From positions 29,739,405 to 29,803,404 of the forward strand of contig CM042975.1 of assembly GCA_023678885.1 (NCBI GenBank): a DNA stretch of 64,000 bases, written 5' to 3'. Each line of letters begins with the position of its first letter. Position 1 is the stretch's first letter. Below are positions 11,113 to 24,413 of this stretch, in pieces. Source of the DNA: Pogostemon cablin. Taxonomy: Eukaryota > Streptophyta > Magnoliopsida > Lamiales > Lamiaceae. The notes under the pieces are model-generated. The model saw only the letters and a list, made by a program, of their open reading frames with translations. It made no database searches and was not told where the DNA came from. Made by a program: the position numbers and the translations under genes.

Positions 11113-13897
11113 TCATCTGTATTCCTGAAAGTTGACATGCCCGGTTGCTTGAGCATGCTCCACCGCTTCCTGCATAGTCGAAGACAAAGAATCGCATACC
11201 TTAACTGCTATGGAGTTTACAAGAAATGAAAGGATCAAACTATAAGGAAGAAAGAAAGAGTGCCATAAAACCTTTTGTCCCACAACTCCGATTTGGCAAA
11301 CACCACATCGAAGGGTGAATTTTGACGTATCAGTATAGCTCCTCTTCCTAAAATATATCAAAAGGATTCAAAATGCATCACATATGGAAAGTAAGAGAAG
11401 TATTACGATAGCGGTAGACAGCACCCACCGAGACAAGGGCCAGAACATAGACAGGCCAGTGTGTCTTAGATGGGGTGGGTGCACACCCTTACCCAACAGC
11501 CTCATTTTATATGGCTGAGTGGGTTGCACAGTACATCAGGCGTGAGTTCTAATTTCCTATTTTCTAATTTCATATTTTCGTTCAGGTAACCACTAACAAA
11601 TGTCTGAAAGTATCTTCATCTAAGCCAAAAACTATGTAAGAAAGACATTTTAGGGATTCTTCACAACAATAACAAAACCACCAGGAAAATTTTCACTTCA
11701 ACTCTGGTGTACAAAGGATAGAATTAATTCGAAGGAACAAAAACAGTGCTTCACATTTTACCTGTTCTGATCTTTAACCAGATTAAGAGCTAGCCCTTCG
11801 ACAGGCCCAATTGTGCAGTCATTCTGTACCACAAATATTGTCTGATCAAATTCCTCAGGAGCTCCTTCAACTGGTGACATCTGTTGATATGTAAATGTTA
11901 TACAGAGCTCTAGACTAGTCAGAATATAAGAACTTATAACCTTGCCATCTTTTCAATCACTTCCATAGAATAAAAATAATGATTACAGTTGAAAACCATA
12001 CGCACATATATGCACAAATATATATAGAGAAAAGGTTGAGAAACAAATTTCATACTGCTAGAGCATCATAATGGAGTCCATCGTATATAAGCAACACTCT
12101 TTCGTTAAAATTTTTTCCCTGTAAAAACAATCCAAAAGAATGAGTAGTCAATTAACTATATGAATTCCATCAATGGCTAACCAAAAGAACAAAGTTTCAA
12201 GAGACACCGAGCATTAACCTGCCCATACACATCACATCTTGTGGTTTGTATATCATATGCTGCAATCTCACGTCCATAGAAATCAGCCAATATGGCAAGC
12301 TCAATGGCACCTTACAGAGAAACCACACAAACACTCATGTTTAGATTAGTGAACAGGCTTCAATTTATTATGAAGCAGTACTGTAATTAAGCGAGATCAT
12401 GAAAGTTGAAAGAGTACATCTTGATTATAATATTTTCAAAGTGACTTGTGTTATTGGTAACAAATTACATTTGGAATCAAGCTCCATACATATGGAATCC
12501 CAGAAGATTATATAACTATACAAAGTTTTAACTTTTAAGCATGCAAGCAAATTGCATTTCAAACACAGTACAGTGAACAGAAAGGAAAAATTCCTCGTAC
12601 TACAAGTTGCCCAAGCTAGATAATAGAACTTCTTTAGTGTGTGTGTGTGTTTGTGTGTGCATATGAAATCTTTTGTATATTATTCACTTGTTTAATACTC
12701 ATAATATTAAAAACCTCTAAAACATTTAGTCGCAAGAGAAGAGACAAACTGTAGAAGGCCAAACAGGATAAAGCTGACCTCCCCACTTTTCTGGGTTAAG
12801 AATCCATCCACAATACTCTGAATTAGTCTTTTCAAGAAATGCTTCAGAATACTTCTCTGGATCACTGGAAACTGCTGCTGCTATAACCTTAACCATTTCA
12901 AAGTCATGAATGTCACGTGGGGAGAAACAAAGAAAATCCAAGTTCTTCATACCACTCTCAACACATAACTTTCTACCTTTGCTGTGATGCAGTATTAGCT
13001 CTTCAGGTACATATAGCACTTAAATAACTATACCAGAACATAATGACAATACATGCAAATATCACTCTTTAAGACTCTGCTCAAAATTGAAACATTTTAT
13101 GATAGTTCTTTCATTACACAGTAATGATAATAGAGATCTAGGAGCATATATAGTTATTTCATCAGTGATCCAGGAACATAAAAATATTGCTGAACTATCA
13201 TACAATTTTCTCTTTCTTTTTTACCAAAACCCTCTGAACAAAATTAAAGATTCTTGTATTTTTTTTAAGATGTCTACAACATAATGTATTCTATAATCTT
13301 TTTCAAAATTATCCAAAACACTGAAAATGATCATACATTTAATTTGAGGGGAGTTCAAATACTTTTAACTTCATTTTGTGTTTAAAATTTAAAACCCATT
13401 TGTCTTGTTCAATGACTGAGCTAAAACAAGAGCAGATAGACTATAATGGATTGATGTAAAGAACATGAGGAAACATTAAAATGCTACATAACAAGTGTCA
13501 AAATTTACAATCAATACCATCAGCGGATGATGTAAACCAATCAATCATTAGCACCCAAAATTTTCCTTACTACATGATAAAACAAGTAGCATAATATAAA
13601 ATGCATTTACCCAATGCATTACACTATCCAATTCAGTACCTGTCTCAGCTCAGAAGCCTTGTTTTTGTTATGATCCATGACATAACTGCAAGTTAAATTC
13701 CATAATTTATTTGCAAACTATATTTGTACTTGTTCAAAGTCTAATCAAAATACTCATGCTGGTGAACCAAAGTGCATCAAAAATTTAATCTTTTTTTTTT
13801 TTGTACACAATTTCGATTAAATAAAAGCTTACCCAACCGCATTGAAGAGGCAACTGTTATCAGAAGGGATAACTCGTCTTACTAAAATTCCTTCCAT
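11113..13897 (-). CDS. OTU2: OTU domain deubiquitinase, OTU2 type
   Basis: Eight coding exons on the minus strand, in order: 13833-13897, 13640-13685, 12779-12887, 12219-12310, 12056-12118, 11762-11880, 11272-11347, 11113-11169. All introns are GT-AG and every phase joins, giving 208 codons, the length I recall for Arabidopsis OTU2 (At1g50670). It is a cysteine protease that cleaves ubiquitin from proteins. The Asp/Cys signature is PSDNSCLF with Cys16, and the catalytic His is in DGLHYDALA (His120). A C-terminal C2H2 zinc finger uses Cys179, Cys182, His195 and His201 and ends in GHVNFQEYR, like yeast OTU1/YOD1, which work with the Cdc48/p97 pathway. The start follows a probable 5' UTR intron (acceptor near 13905, donor near 14260). 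Confidence 0.95.
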
Positions 13898-14520
13898 TAT
13901 AACCTATAACCAACAAAATGATGCTTAATCTCATTAGGAATTGCAGGCATGAAATTGAATGATATACCAATTATTAAGATTAAACCATTAACAATGAGCC
14001 CTCAATTAAAAGAATCTCAAAACCTAAAGCTGTAAACAACAAATATAAGGCTCTAAGAAATCTACCACCCCTAACACCCAAGAATTAACACAAAAAATGA
14101 TTTACAAAAAGCACTACAAAATGTAATCACAAGTAATCAGAGATCAGGTTTACTCAATCAACAACCCGTTAATCCAATAAAAATAGAAAGAAAAAAGAAA
14201 CTCATACAATTGTCAATTAATCTCCACTTCAACTGAAAAAAAAAAGGAAGAAATCGGTACCTAATAAATATGCAGAAAATGCGTTGAGGAACGATTTATC
14301 AATCCAATTATGTCCCACCGAATGTTGTTGCGTGAGGGCTGAAAAAGCTTTAAAAAAAAAGCAAAAGAATATCACCGCCGAAAGGCCAGAAAAACACATT
14401 AATTTAATAATGAAATAGCCATCACCATCATCACAGAAACTCACTGTCAACAGTTTTGAATCAGAGGCAACCGAAAGAAGAACAAATCGTACGGAAAGCT
14501 ATAGAAATCTACAAGCTGTA
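13898..14520 (-). promoter_or_regulatory. OTU2 5' UTR with probable intron, and proximal promoter
   Basis: A splice acceptor sits a few bases before the ATG, and a GT donor lies near 14259-14260, suggesting an untranslated first exon near 14261-14500. Inferred only from splice consensus; transcript data would decide. Confidence 0.5.
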
Positions 14521-14780
14521 TGCATAGCTATGCACAGTTGTATTCGTATTTGAATTCGAACCCAATCAATAAATTCCATTAATTATCTCGAACGTAAGTA
14601 TATATTAAAATAACTGAATTAATATTTAAAATGCATATTGAGTTAATATTTAAATATTTTATTTTTATTTTTAGAAATTTTATTTAATTAAATAGTATTA
14701 TATCTTCAAACTGAGTATATATCCTTTTTCTTTTTTCCATGTTATATGATTAGGTTTACATAGGGGCGCCTTATTTTTCA

Positions 14781-14960
14781 GTAAATGTTGTAGAGTTCGA
14801 GATAAAATTCATTTTTAATTTAATCAAAAATTGAATAATTTCATTCAAATCTATTTTATATATGATATAAGTAAATGTTGTAGAGTTCGAGATAAAATTA
14901 ATTTTTAATTTAATCAAAAATTGAATAATTTCATTCAAATCTATTTTATATATGATATAA
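14781..14960. repeat. 90-bp direct tandem duplication
   Basis: Two nearly identical 90-bp units, 14781-14870 and 14871-14960, in the AT-rich gap between the OTU2 promoter and the UBP23 3' end. The 67-codon frame there is just the repeat read through. Confidence 0.93.
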
Positions 14961-15409
14961 TATTGAAATTTCATCTTTAGATGAAAAATTAGGAATAATT
15001 AAACGTTTAATTATTTTAAAAATTAATAAATAAAAACTACAAATCAAACACTCATAATAATTAATCAATTAGAAAGGTTGAATAACTATAAACACCATTA
15101 AAAATACCATTAAAACTACAACATTTCAATAAATTAACTTCCAAAATCCATCTCAAATAACTCAGCAACAGAAACTGGAATCTGGATCATACATGTTACA
15201 AACAAGAAATCTCATGGGTAATAACTTACCACATTCATTACATCCACCCCCAGCCTCTTCTCAAAATGAGGCCAAAAGCAAGAAAAAAATTAACTTATCT
15301 GCCCAAAGCATTGCAATGAAACCTCAAGAGCAAGCTCACTTATTTAGGGATTGACAAAATTGTAAGGTTGTTGATGGAGTGCCCCGGCTGGCATTCCTCG
15401 ATTCACCTG

Positions 15410-18400
15410 TCATATCCTAAATGGCTGGTTCTCGAATCTTGATCTTTCGAGCTTGGCTCTTTTTCTCTTAGTATTTCTCGTTGCAAGTTCTTGGAATAAA
15501 TTTGGTCCACCAAAGCTAACTTTAGAAATCCTTAACTTCTTCCTCTTTCCTCGGTCGTACTCCTCATCCCTGTCGATGGGAAACGTTAGAAATACTAGAA
15601 ATCCATTGAAGTGTAAAACTGAATAACTTTTATCCGAAAGTAATACAAGATGTTTAATACAATGATACATTCCTTTATTAAAGTGTATCTAACAAATATC
15701 ACAAGAACCCACCAAACTAGCTTTCTTAAACTTCCAACTATTTGCAGCATACAGTCATAAATTATGTTTAAATGTTTCTAAAATTTACTTTAGCTCAGCA
15801 TAACATAGTGTTTATCAGTTATAGGATAATCTTCATGCTAATAAGAGTGAAGAGCACTTTTTATCCAACTTCTATAGGTAAAGAAGAAACTACATTTCAT
15901 ATCTCTTTCGCTACTGGTTGAAGGTGAGCCACACGCCTGTAACTTAAAGCACACTTGCAACATAATATTCACTTCATCAGAAAAAAAAATCATGCTTCTA
16001 AATTATACTTTGCACATAAAGTCTCGTATAAAATGCCAAAAGATTATTCTTCAGCTAAATTTTATAATGCCTTATTTTGATAGTATACAAGAGATAAATG
16101 TAGTAGGATAAGTGAAACCAATAGATGATTAAACGAAAGAGAAATCATTGATACCTTACAAAATGTTGTACCTCCAGTTAATTGACAAAATATATAATGT
16201 TTTGATTTAAAGGAAAGCCGCATTTTTTGGGATGGAAGGAACAAAACAAGAAGGTTCCCCCCTTTATCTATAATACTATCTTAATTTTCATAAGCATGGT
16301 ATACAGGAGATTTTCCAGAAAGACTTGGACTCGAGAACAAACATAAAAATAAAAATAGTATCCTTTTTCTGCCAGAAAATCATAGCAAACAAAACAAAAA
16401 CAATTGAAATTTGGCATTTTCAGCAATTTAATATAATATATAAAATCAGTACTTATTAGTAAATCTAAAGACAGTTTACACGCAGCAACTGACCATTCAT
16501 CCCCAATGTGACCAATTTGGGCAATTCCGGCTTCTCTTGTTTCAGATTTTTGTGAGTGTGAAGTGTCAACTTCATCCCAACGAGCAACTGCAGTCAGGCA
16601 GACAAAGGTAAAAGAGAAGAAAAAGACATGCCAATTGGTAATATAAGGCTTGTAAAATGATATCTTGAAATAAGATTTACCAGTTCTCTCATTGAGGCCT
16701 CTGGTAAGCATGCTCACTATATCAGTCTGCCTCGATTCCTTACGGTGCTCTTCAGAATTACCACTTTCTCGAGCAGAAGATTGACTTACAAGAGTTTCCT
16801 TTTTAAACGACAATGTAGTGCCATCCTGCACAGCTCTCTCCCGAAATTCATTATGTATAACATCATTTGATATGATATCTTTGCTAGTCATGTTCTGTAC
16901 ACTTAATTTCTGATTTTGACCATCTGAACCACTTCGAGCTTTCTTTTTCTTAGAGTGAGTATGATGGTTAACAGGTCCAGGAAATAATTCTTTGGGTACA
17001 GATTGACCTACATCTGATGCCAAGTCATTCCCCAACAAAATGTTCCCATTAGAAGAATTCTGCATAGAAATGTCTTTTCTTCGCTTATGCTTTTTGTTTC
17101 GCACGCAAAGGCCAGCACCAAGTATAATGTGAGAGCTGAGTGACGCACTGCCAATGTGACACTTGAAGTGTTTCCTTCTTGCTTTTAGATTAAGCCCCCT
17201 TTTTTTAGTTTTCCTGCGATGGGGCAAGGGCTCTGTGGTTGCTGGTAAGCCCGACAACTCCTTGGACGAAACATCATCCATTCGTTGCTCATTGTCACAA
17301 GTTCCTTCAATCATTGGAACAGCAGCAATCACGGAGGAAACTCCAACCTTGAAAATTACATGTCTTAGTGAACCGAAATACGTTCATTTGTATGTATCAT
17401 GTAAGAGGAGACAAGTACCTGTAAATTTTCAAGGCTGTTTTCCTGTGAAGATAATACATGATTAGCTTTGTTCGACACTTCAGCAATTGCTCCCACGGGC
17501 ACGTCCTTGGTTACACACTGAACAAGTGAAAGCAATCACGAATAAGGTATGCCTTACCGTACATCAAGAGAAAGAAACAGAATGTAAATACTGGCAAGGG
17601 TGGAAAAATATAATGTTATAAAACAGAAAACGCAAAATACCACTTCAAAGCTGGAACGGTTGATTTTGAATGCATTCCCAGGGACGGAGCCGTTGGACAC
17701 CTTCTTTGTTACACTTGCATTTTCCCTGCTATTGTCCTTGCTATCAGATGACATCAGAACAACTGATTCATTCATGTGTAGTGAATCTTGTGGCATCTCA
17801 CTGTTAGACAAGATAACAGCAGCTGTGTTTTGCTCTTCTACAACACCATTGGTGTGGATAATATTGTCAACACCCACTGTGCCATCTGTATTTGGCATTG
17901 GCGTTTCTTCTGAATGAGTCTCCTCCCTCAGAGTGGTGACAACAGCATCACCCTCAGATAAACCCCCAGAGAAAGAAACCCCCAACCTTTTCTCGATTGA
18001 AGCATTTTGAAATTTTTCCGTGAATTCCAGATTTAGTTTTGAATATGCTGCATCCCCATTGCCATTCACAACCATGTGCTTTTTCTGGATGGCTTCAATA
18101 GGATTCATTTCACAAGAGTTTTTGGAAAATAAACATTTTTCAACACCCATAGTGCCATTTATATTTGGGAGAGATGTATTAACTGAAGGAGTCTCCTCTA
18201 TTGGAGTGCTAACTAAACCATTTCCCTCAGGTAAAGCCACAGAGAAAGAGCCATTTAACTTTTTCTCAGAGCCATTTTGAATTTTTTCTCTCAATTCCGT
18301 ATTACGTTTAGGATATGCTGCATTAACCCTGCCATTCATAGCCATGCTTTCCTTCTGCATAGTATTAACAGCTTTCTTTGCACAGAAGTTTTTCCGATCA

Positions 18401-21400
18401 CGTACATAAAACAACATATAGGCCTTCTGATCCAGAACTTTTCTCTCATTAACTTGAAAAACCTGTTAAAGTCATAGTAGGGGCCCCAATTAAAGAATTA
18501 AATCCAGCAAAAAGTTGAATTAAATCCAAAATAAAACTGTAACAGTTAGCATCTTAACCATACTACTGTCACATCAGTGATAAATCATCACTTCACTGCA
18601 TTAACACATAAATTACTGGATCCCCACATTGAAGTAGTATGTTGGCCCTCAACCATTATTTTATCATACATTCATACCTCGTTGTCATCAAGGGCATACC
18701 ACATGCCACTTGATGTGCGAACAAAGCAGTAGTAGTGACCAGAATGAGTGCTCCAACCATGGTGAACAAGAACACCATACAGGGTATAATTTAGATTCCC
18801 ATCCTGCGATTGCATAGTAAACTGAATGTCAATTACATATAGTGAAGATAATTTCAAAACAGCCAAAGTGAAAATGTGGGATATGGATTTCAGAGAGAGA
18901 ATGGCAGTAATCATCAATGTTACCACCAACTAATAATACCGTGCTTAATAATGAATTTTTAATTCATTTAATGCAAAGCAGATGAGGAGGTTGTAAATAA
19001 ACATGAACAAAACTAACTGAGAAATTTACAAGCAAACATACCATTAATCAACAGAAAACTGAGGAAGAATATACAGTGAAAGAGATAAATGAAAATTTCC
19101 TTATGAAGGAAGCAGTCCAAGGAAGAGCACGGGCAGAACACTAGGTGGAATGGTAGAAGAATCCCAACAAAAGAAGGAAATCATAAATGTTTTAAATCAA
19201 AACATCTGATACTGCATAAACATGAAAAGGCAATGCAAAAAATCATGAAGCGAACTTACGTAGGGGTCAGTAACAAAAGGTTTCAAGTCCAGCGTAGGTC
19301 CAAACTCAATCTTCTTATCAATTTTTTTGACAAGAGCATGTGAACCAAACCGCTTCAGGTGAACAGTAAGTACATTAGGTGCCTTGTGAATTGTTAGTTG
19401 CTTGAGAGCCTTTACTTTCTGTTTGCATTGCTGACACTGATATTCCTTGGCACCACCATCTAACTGCTCTTTGGCAGTGAAATGAGCCAGTGCCTTATCC
19501 AACGAGTTTGCTTTCATTATTTCTAGACTCAAATCCAAGAATGGATCAAATTTGTTAGAGCAATAGGAACACTGCATACATTTCACCTAGAAAAAGGATA
19601 TACATAAGTATCAGTATAAATAAAAAAATCTAAACAAAAACACCCCTGAATTAAAAACCAGGCAAGGACTGCATCATCATACTTTTTAAAGCACTAATTT
19701 ACCTGACTCTGTAATCGACCGCCAAATATCTTGTGCACTAAACTTTTATCATAAGCGCTGGGGGATTCACTGGGCACTCCATTTGGTAAGCAGCATTTGT
19801 GCATTGATTCAAGCAAATTCACCATATACTCATGCGCATCTTCTTGTGATGCCCTTCGAAAATTCCGAGATATACCTAATTTCTTAGTCAAGGACATTAA
19901 CTTTCATAGCAAAAATAATCCCCAGATTGATTACATTGATAATCGACTATCAGTCCCTAAAAGATATATCATGCTTACAGAACTGTGCATTAATAGTCAA
20001 CCAACTGAGTACCATGTAAAATATCACAAAGAAGACACATTATGATATTTCATATTAGAGGGGAAGAGCAAGATATTTCAATAGCCTTAGGAATAATAGA
20101 CAAAATAGTGGAGTAAAATCCACTGAATGGAAAAAATATTCTATCATGTGAGAAGCCAAATCAAACAAGAACAATGGAATTTCTAGGGTAAGTAGCCAAA
20201 CAACATCTTAACATGGTTTAAACAAAATTTACATCCCACCAAAAGTAACAGGATTTTTTTTTTTTTATGATGTAATGTGTGATGCCAATTCCACAGCACA
20301 TTTTGTGAGACAGAATTCCAATCCATGTCAATTTGACCCAGGCCTTTTTAAGGAATTAGAAGTGTTACTAAAAAATCTTAAGCGATAACTTTAGTATTAC
20401 TTTGGATATTTTTGAATCATATTTGATTTCTAATGTCAATTCGAGATCAATTTAACCCATATCTAATTTGGGGCAGCATCTGTAAGAGAGTTTTACACAA
20501 TTTTTTCCTTTGATATGTATTCCATACATTAATAGAATTTGGCACAAGCATCTAACAAAGCTATGGGATTGGATGACGTCAAAGTCAACAAAACAACAAA
20601 CTTTCTTGATCTCGTAAGAAAATGATCAGTATATTAGTTTCAAGGATACTGCGCAAGTTGTAAACAAGATCTTTAGGCTCTAGAGTTCTCCCAGTTGACT
20701 GCAGAGCGCGGCTCACATGTTTCTGGATGGCACATAATGCACAAAATCCTGAAGTACGACCTTCATAAACTCTTGAAAGTGGTCAGATAAAAGACAATAT
20801 AAAAAAACTTGATGATCCAAAAAAAGGACAACTATATCGTGAGCCCTGCTAATTTTACATAAATCTTTAGTCACTGCGACAAATCTTTATTAAGTTTTAA
20901 TCAACTAAAGTTGCTAAGAAATCACAGGTGCACACATATTCAACAAGCCACTAATACTTTTACGATTTGTGAGTTTCTGGTCTCTCACCTTCCAAACCCA
21001 TAAATGCTAATATTGTACATGAAACCTGCATTCTCAAACATGTTTTCAATGACAAGAACATGCATGTTTATCAAATTCACAATTCAAAGCCTAAATTTTT
21101 TTTTTATGCTTAAATTTTAAACATCATTCATAAAACTTTAATGCTCCCAAGATGACTTAGCAGAAGCCAGAAGTTTGTTCCAAAGGCAAATGATTTCTCG
21201 GTACCATATTTCCTACAAGTTATGAAACTGAGTGATGATAGTATAACATTACATAAAGTGGCTCATATTGATGAACTAGGGCGATGTAAAAGGATAACAA
21301 AGCAAGAAAAAAACTCTAAATGAAAATTCAGCACCATTTAAGGGTGTGTAAAAATTTATACATTTTGCACATATATATAATATATACAATTACAATATTC

Positions 21401-21985
21401 AGACAAACTCACAAGAATTTTGATGCTTCCCACTTTGTAGGTATGCAGCTAAGGGTTCAGTGTAAGTAAGACACTGCAGAACTGAATTGAGGAAACAAGT
21501 GTTTCCAAGATTGCGCAACCCGGCACCCTGAAGTATCAAGTCAGCAACAAAAGATCAACAAATGTATCAAAAATTTATTGGAAATATTAGCTCATAACAG
21601 CAAAGGCTGATGAATGGAAAATCAAATGAACTGACCAAACGGGAATAGACACCCTCAAAACAAAGCACCCTAGAAACATATTTATTTAATCAACAAAATA
21701 TAAAATATAAAGCTATTAATCGCCGTCATAATACTCTATACTCACAATTCTGCGGAAAGAAATCTCGAAGCTGAGCTCTGGATCCAACCCGTTTTCTTCA
21801 GATGATTTCTCATTTTTCTTGCACGCAGAAGGAGGCTCCAGAGTAGGAGCCAGAGTAGTGGGATTCAACGTCACCAGCTTAAACCCATTACTACTCTTAT
21901 TTCCAAATCCAGTGAACAGCTTCTTCGCTAGGTGAAACTCAATCCTCCGATTAAACAACGCCGAATCGAGCTCTGTCTCCGCCAT
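15410..21985 (-). CDS. UBP23: Ubiquitin-specific protease, UBP23-like
   Basis: Eleven exons on the minus strand: 21746-21985, 21413-21527, 20650-20760, 19703-19875, 19260-19586, 18678-18803, 17641-18462, 17419-17517, 16681-17347, 16494-16587, 15410-15569. All joins are GT-AG and in frame, giving 977 codons (Arabidopsis UBP23 is somewhat shorter). The catalytic USP domain covers residues about 80-385. It has the Cys box GLRNLGNTCFLNSVLQCL (Cys91), a zinc-ribbon pair at Cys216/219 and Cys264/267, and the His box HSGHYYCFVRT (His345) with Asp361/362. The C-terminal ~580 residues are low-complexity, with two diverged internal repeats in exon 7 and basic nuclear-localisation-like stretches (KKHKRRK, KRKRAK). 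It removes ubiquitin from substrates. A longer start ten codons upstream is possible; I chose the Met that fits UBP23. Confidence 0.93.
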
Positions 21986-22200
21986 AAATAAATCAGACCT
22001 CTCTTCAATCACCTCATAAACATAATACTACAAGCTCGCAGTCTACGCGATCGCCAGGGTAGGTTGAATCAGAGATAGTGTTTGACGATGTAGAGTGCGT
22101 CGCCACGCCAGAGTGAATCAGAGGTAGAGAAGCGTTTGACGGTGTGGAGTGTGTGAATTGGGAGGAGAAGATGTCGGCGATGGTGTGGCGTTAAACCCTA
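21986..22200 (-). promoter_or_regulatory. UBP23 5' leader and proximal promoter
   Basis: Directly upstream of the UBP23 start, less AT-rich than the surroundings. Two stretches near 22060-22100 and 22115-22155 look partly duplicated (CAGAG-TAGAG-TTTGACG words). The transcription start is not determined. Confidence 0.4.
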
Positions 22201-22869
22201 CAGACCACGTGTACGGCGGAGCGCGTTTATGATCCACTGCTGTGGGTATATAATTACTGATTATTTTGGGTACTTACCGTGTCTGATTTTGGGTACTCGT
22301 TTTTTTTTAAGATGTACTTGTCTCATTCAAAAAATTTATTATGGTATATGTATCGTTCCATACTCAATTATCATTACTACCACGAGTATACGTACTCGTT
22401 TAATATTAATTTATACCAAAATGAGAGTTTAGGCCTTCCCCATTCATCTATTCAAAAAATCAAGTTTTTTTTTCCGTTAGCGTTACTTCAAAAATAAAAT
22501 ACATCTACCTCTTAAACAAAACTTTTCTTAACCCTCTACCCAAAAAGCAAGGTATTTTGGGGGACCCACTTCATTTTATTTAATTCTCATTTATTTTATC
22601 AACTACATTTATTTAATTTCCAAAACTACATTTATTTAATTTTCAAAATGAATTATAAATAATTAAAATTTCATATTATTTAATTTAATAAATTTAAGAA
22701 AAAAATCGAAAAATATATTATTTATTTTTTTCATTACATAAAACATAAAAACACAAATTAAAATGACACACAACGTAAATTAAAATAACACACAAATTAA
22801 AAAATGAAAGCAAAGCTTCCGAAAGCAACAATGTAAAGTTCGATCCGGACAATTTTAATGTGTAAATAA

Positions 22870-24075
22870 TTATTCTCCAAATTGGGCCAAAATATACTCA
22901 ACTAAGTCTTGTCGAAGCTGAAGATGTTTATGTTTATCTCGTAGTTGAACACCCCTCCTGATGTAGTCATTGAATGCTCCGGCTCATCCTTGACTTACTT
23001 ATGGAAGCGGAATGACCACATTTGGATCGTCGGACCAATCGATAGATGCATTTCCTTCATTTTCGATTATCATGTTGTGCAATATAATGCAAGTGAGCAT
23101 TATATCCTTCAAGTTACTCTTGTACCGAAAATGAATTGGACCGCTAATCATCGTCCAACGAGCTTGAAGGACTCCAAAGGCTCGTTCGACATCCTTCCTA
23201 TCAGCCTCTTACAGTCGTTTGAAGAGCTGCCTCTTTGGATCTTGAGGACATGGAAAGCTTTTCACAAAAGCAGTCCACTATGGATAAATTCCATTAATAA
23301 GATAATATCCTTGATCATATTCCCTACCATTGATTGTAAAATTAATGGATGTAGCGCGTCCTTGCAGAGTATTCGTAAATAAATGAGATTGGTTGAGCAC
23401 GTTGATGTCATTGTTAGATCCTGCTACTCCAAAGTAGGCGTGTCATATCCATAAATCTGCAAAGGCAACCGCTTTTAGCATGATTGTTGGAACGCCATGG
23501 TCACCGCGTGTGAATTGGCCTTTGTAAGCTGTCGGACTGTTCCTCCTTTCCCAATGCATTCAATCAAGGCTCCCAAGCATTTTGGGAAATTCGTGTCTTT
23601 CTTCGTGCATTTGTAACAACTTTTGACAATCTAGGGCACTAGGCTTTCTCAAGTAGTACCCGTCAAATACTTCGATCACACACTGACAAAACTTAAAGAG
23701 GCATTCTATAGAGGTTGTTTCGGCAACAGGTAGATACTCATCCCAATGGTCGGCAGGTCCACCATATGCCAATTGGTGAATGGCCACCATGCACTTTTAT
23801 AGTGGAGAGAACTCTTTTTTTCCAATTGCATCTACCCTCCACTGAAAATACTCATTATGGGACTCTAGTGCATCAACTATGCGCTGGAACAACTCTCTCG
23901 ACATACGAAAACGTTGACGAAATATCTCACTTTCGTATACCGGATCTTCAGAGAAGTAGTCGAGGTAGAGTCTCGTATGCCCCGCCTCACGATTTCGGTT
24001 CACATATGTTCTTCGCTTTCTGGTACCGCCAGCAGAACGATAATCAATTACAAGACTATGATGTTCTCAGGTAGG
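22870..24075 (-). pseudogene. PIF/Harbinger DDE transposase (HARBI1-like), broken
   Basis: Read on the minus strand from about 24075, it shows the conserved N-terminal block (REAGHTRLYLDYFSEDP), a helix-turn-helix-like region, then the DDE nuclease. The first Asp is in MLGSLD, the second in GVAGSNNDINVLNQS, and the Glu in RKDVERAFGVLQARW. The C-terminus ends ILAQFGE. Stops interrupt it after the first block, after MLGSLD, before the HAYFGVAG segment, in the region after NGIYP, and near the end. All three catalytic residues survive, but no intact protein can be made. The plus-strand frame at 22945-23382 is an antisense shadow. Confidence 0.9.
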
Positions 24076-24413
24076 AGTTCTAAGCATCCGATAACATCCT
24101 TTAAATAAAGTAGTGTTCCACAACCGCTAGTTTTCCAATGTCTACTTTCCAACGGCTAGTATCCAACGGCTACTTTTCAATGGATAGTTTTATAACGGCT
24201 AGTTTTCAAAACAAAATGAAATACATTGATAAGTGTTCATATTATACGAAGTACAACAACGAATATTCAAAATGCTGAAATTCCAGTACAATAACGAATA
24301 TTGAAAATAGTTAAACAAATTACAACAATAAATATTGAAAATGGTGAAACAAATTACAATAACGAATATTGAAAAAGTTGAAACGAAGTACAACAACGAA
24401 TAATTCTTTAAGT

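Noticed and set aside
22945..23382. 145-codon plus-strand open frame
   Set aside because: Antisense of the Harbinger transposase pseudogene, whose conserved motifs are clear on the minus strand.
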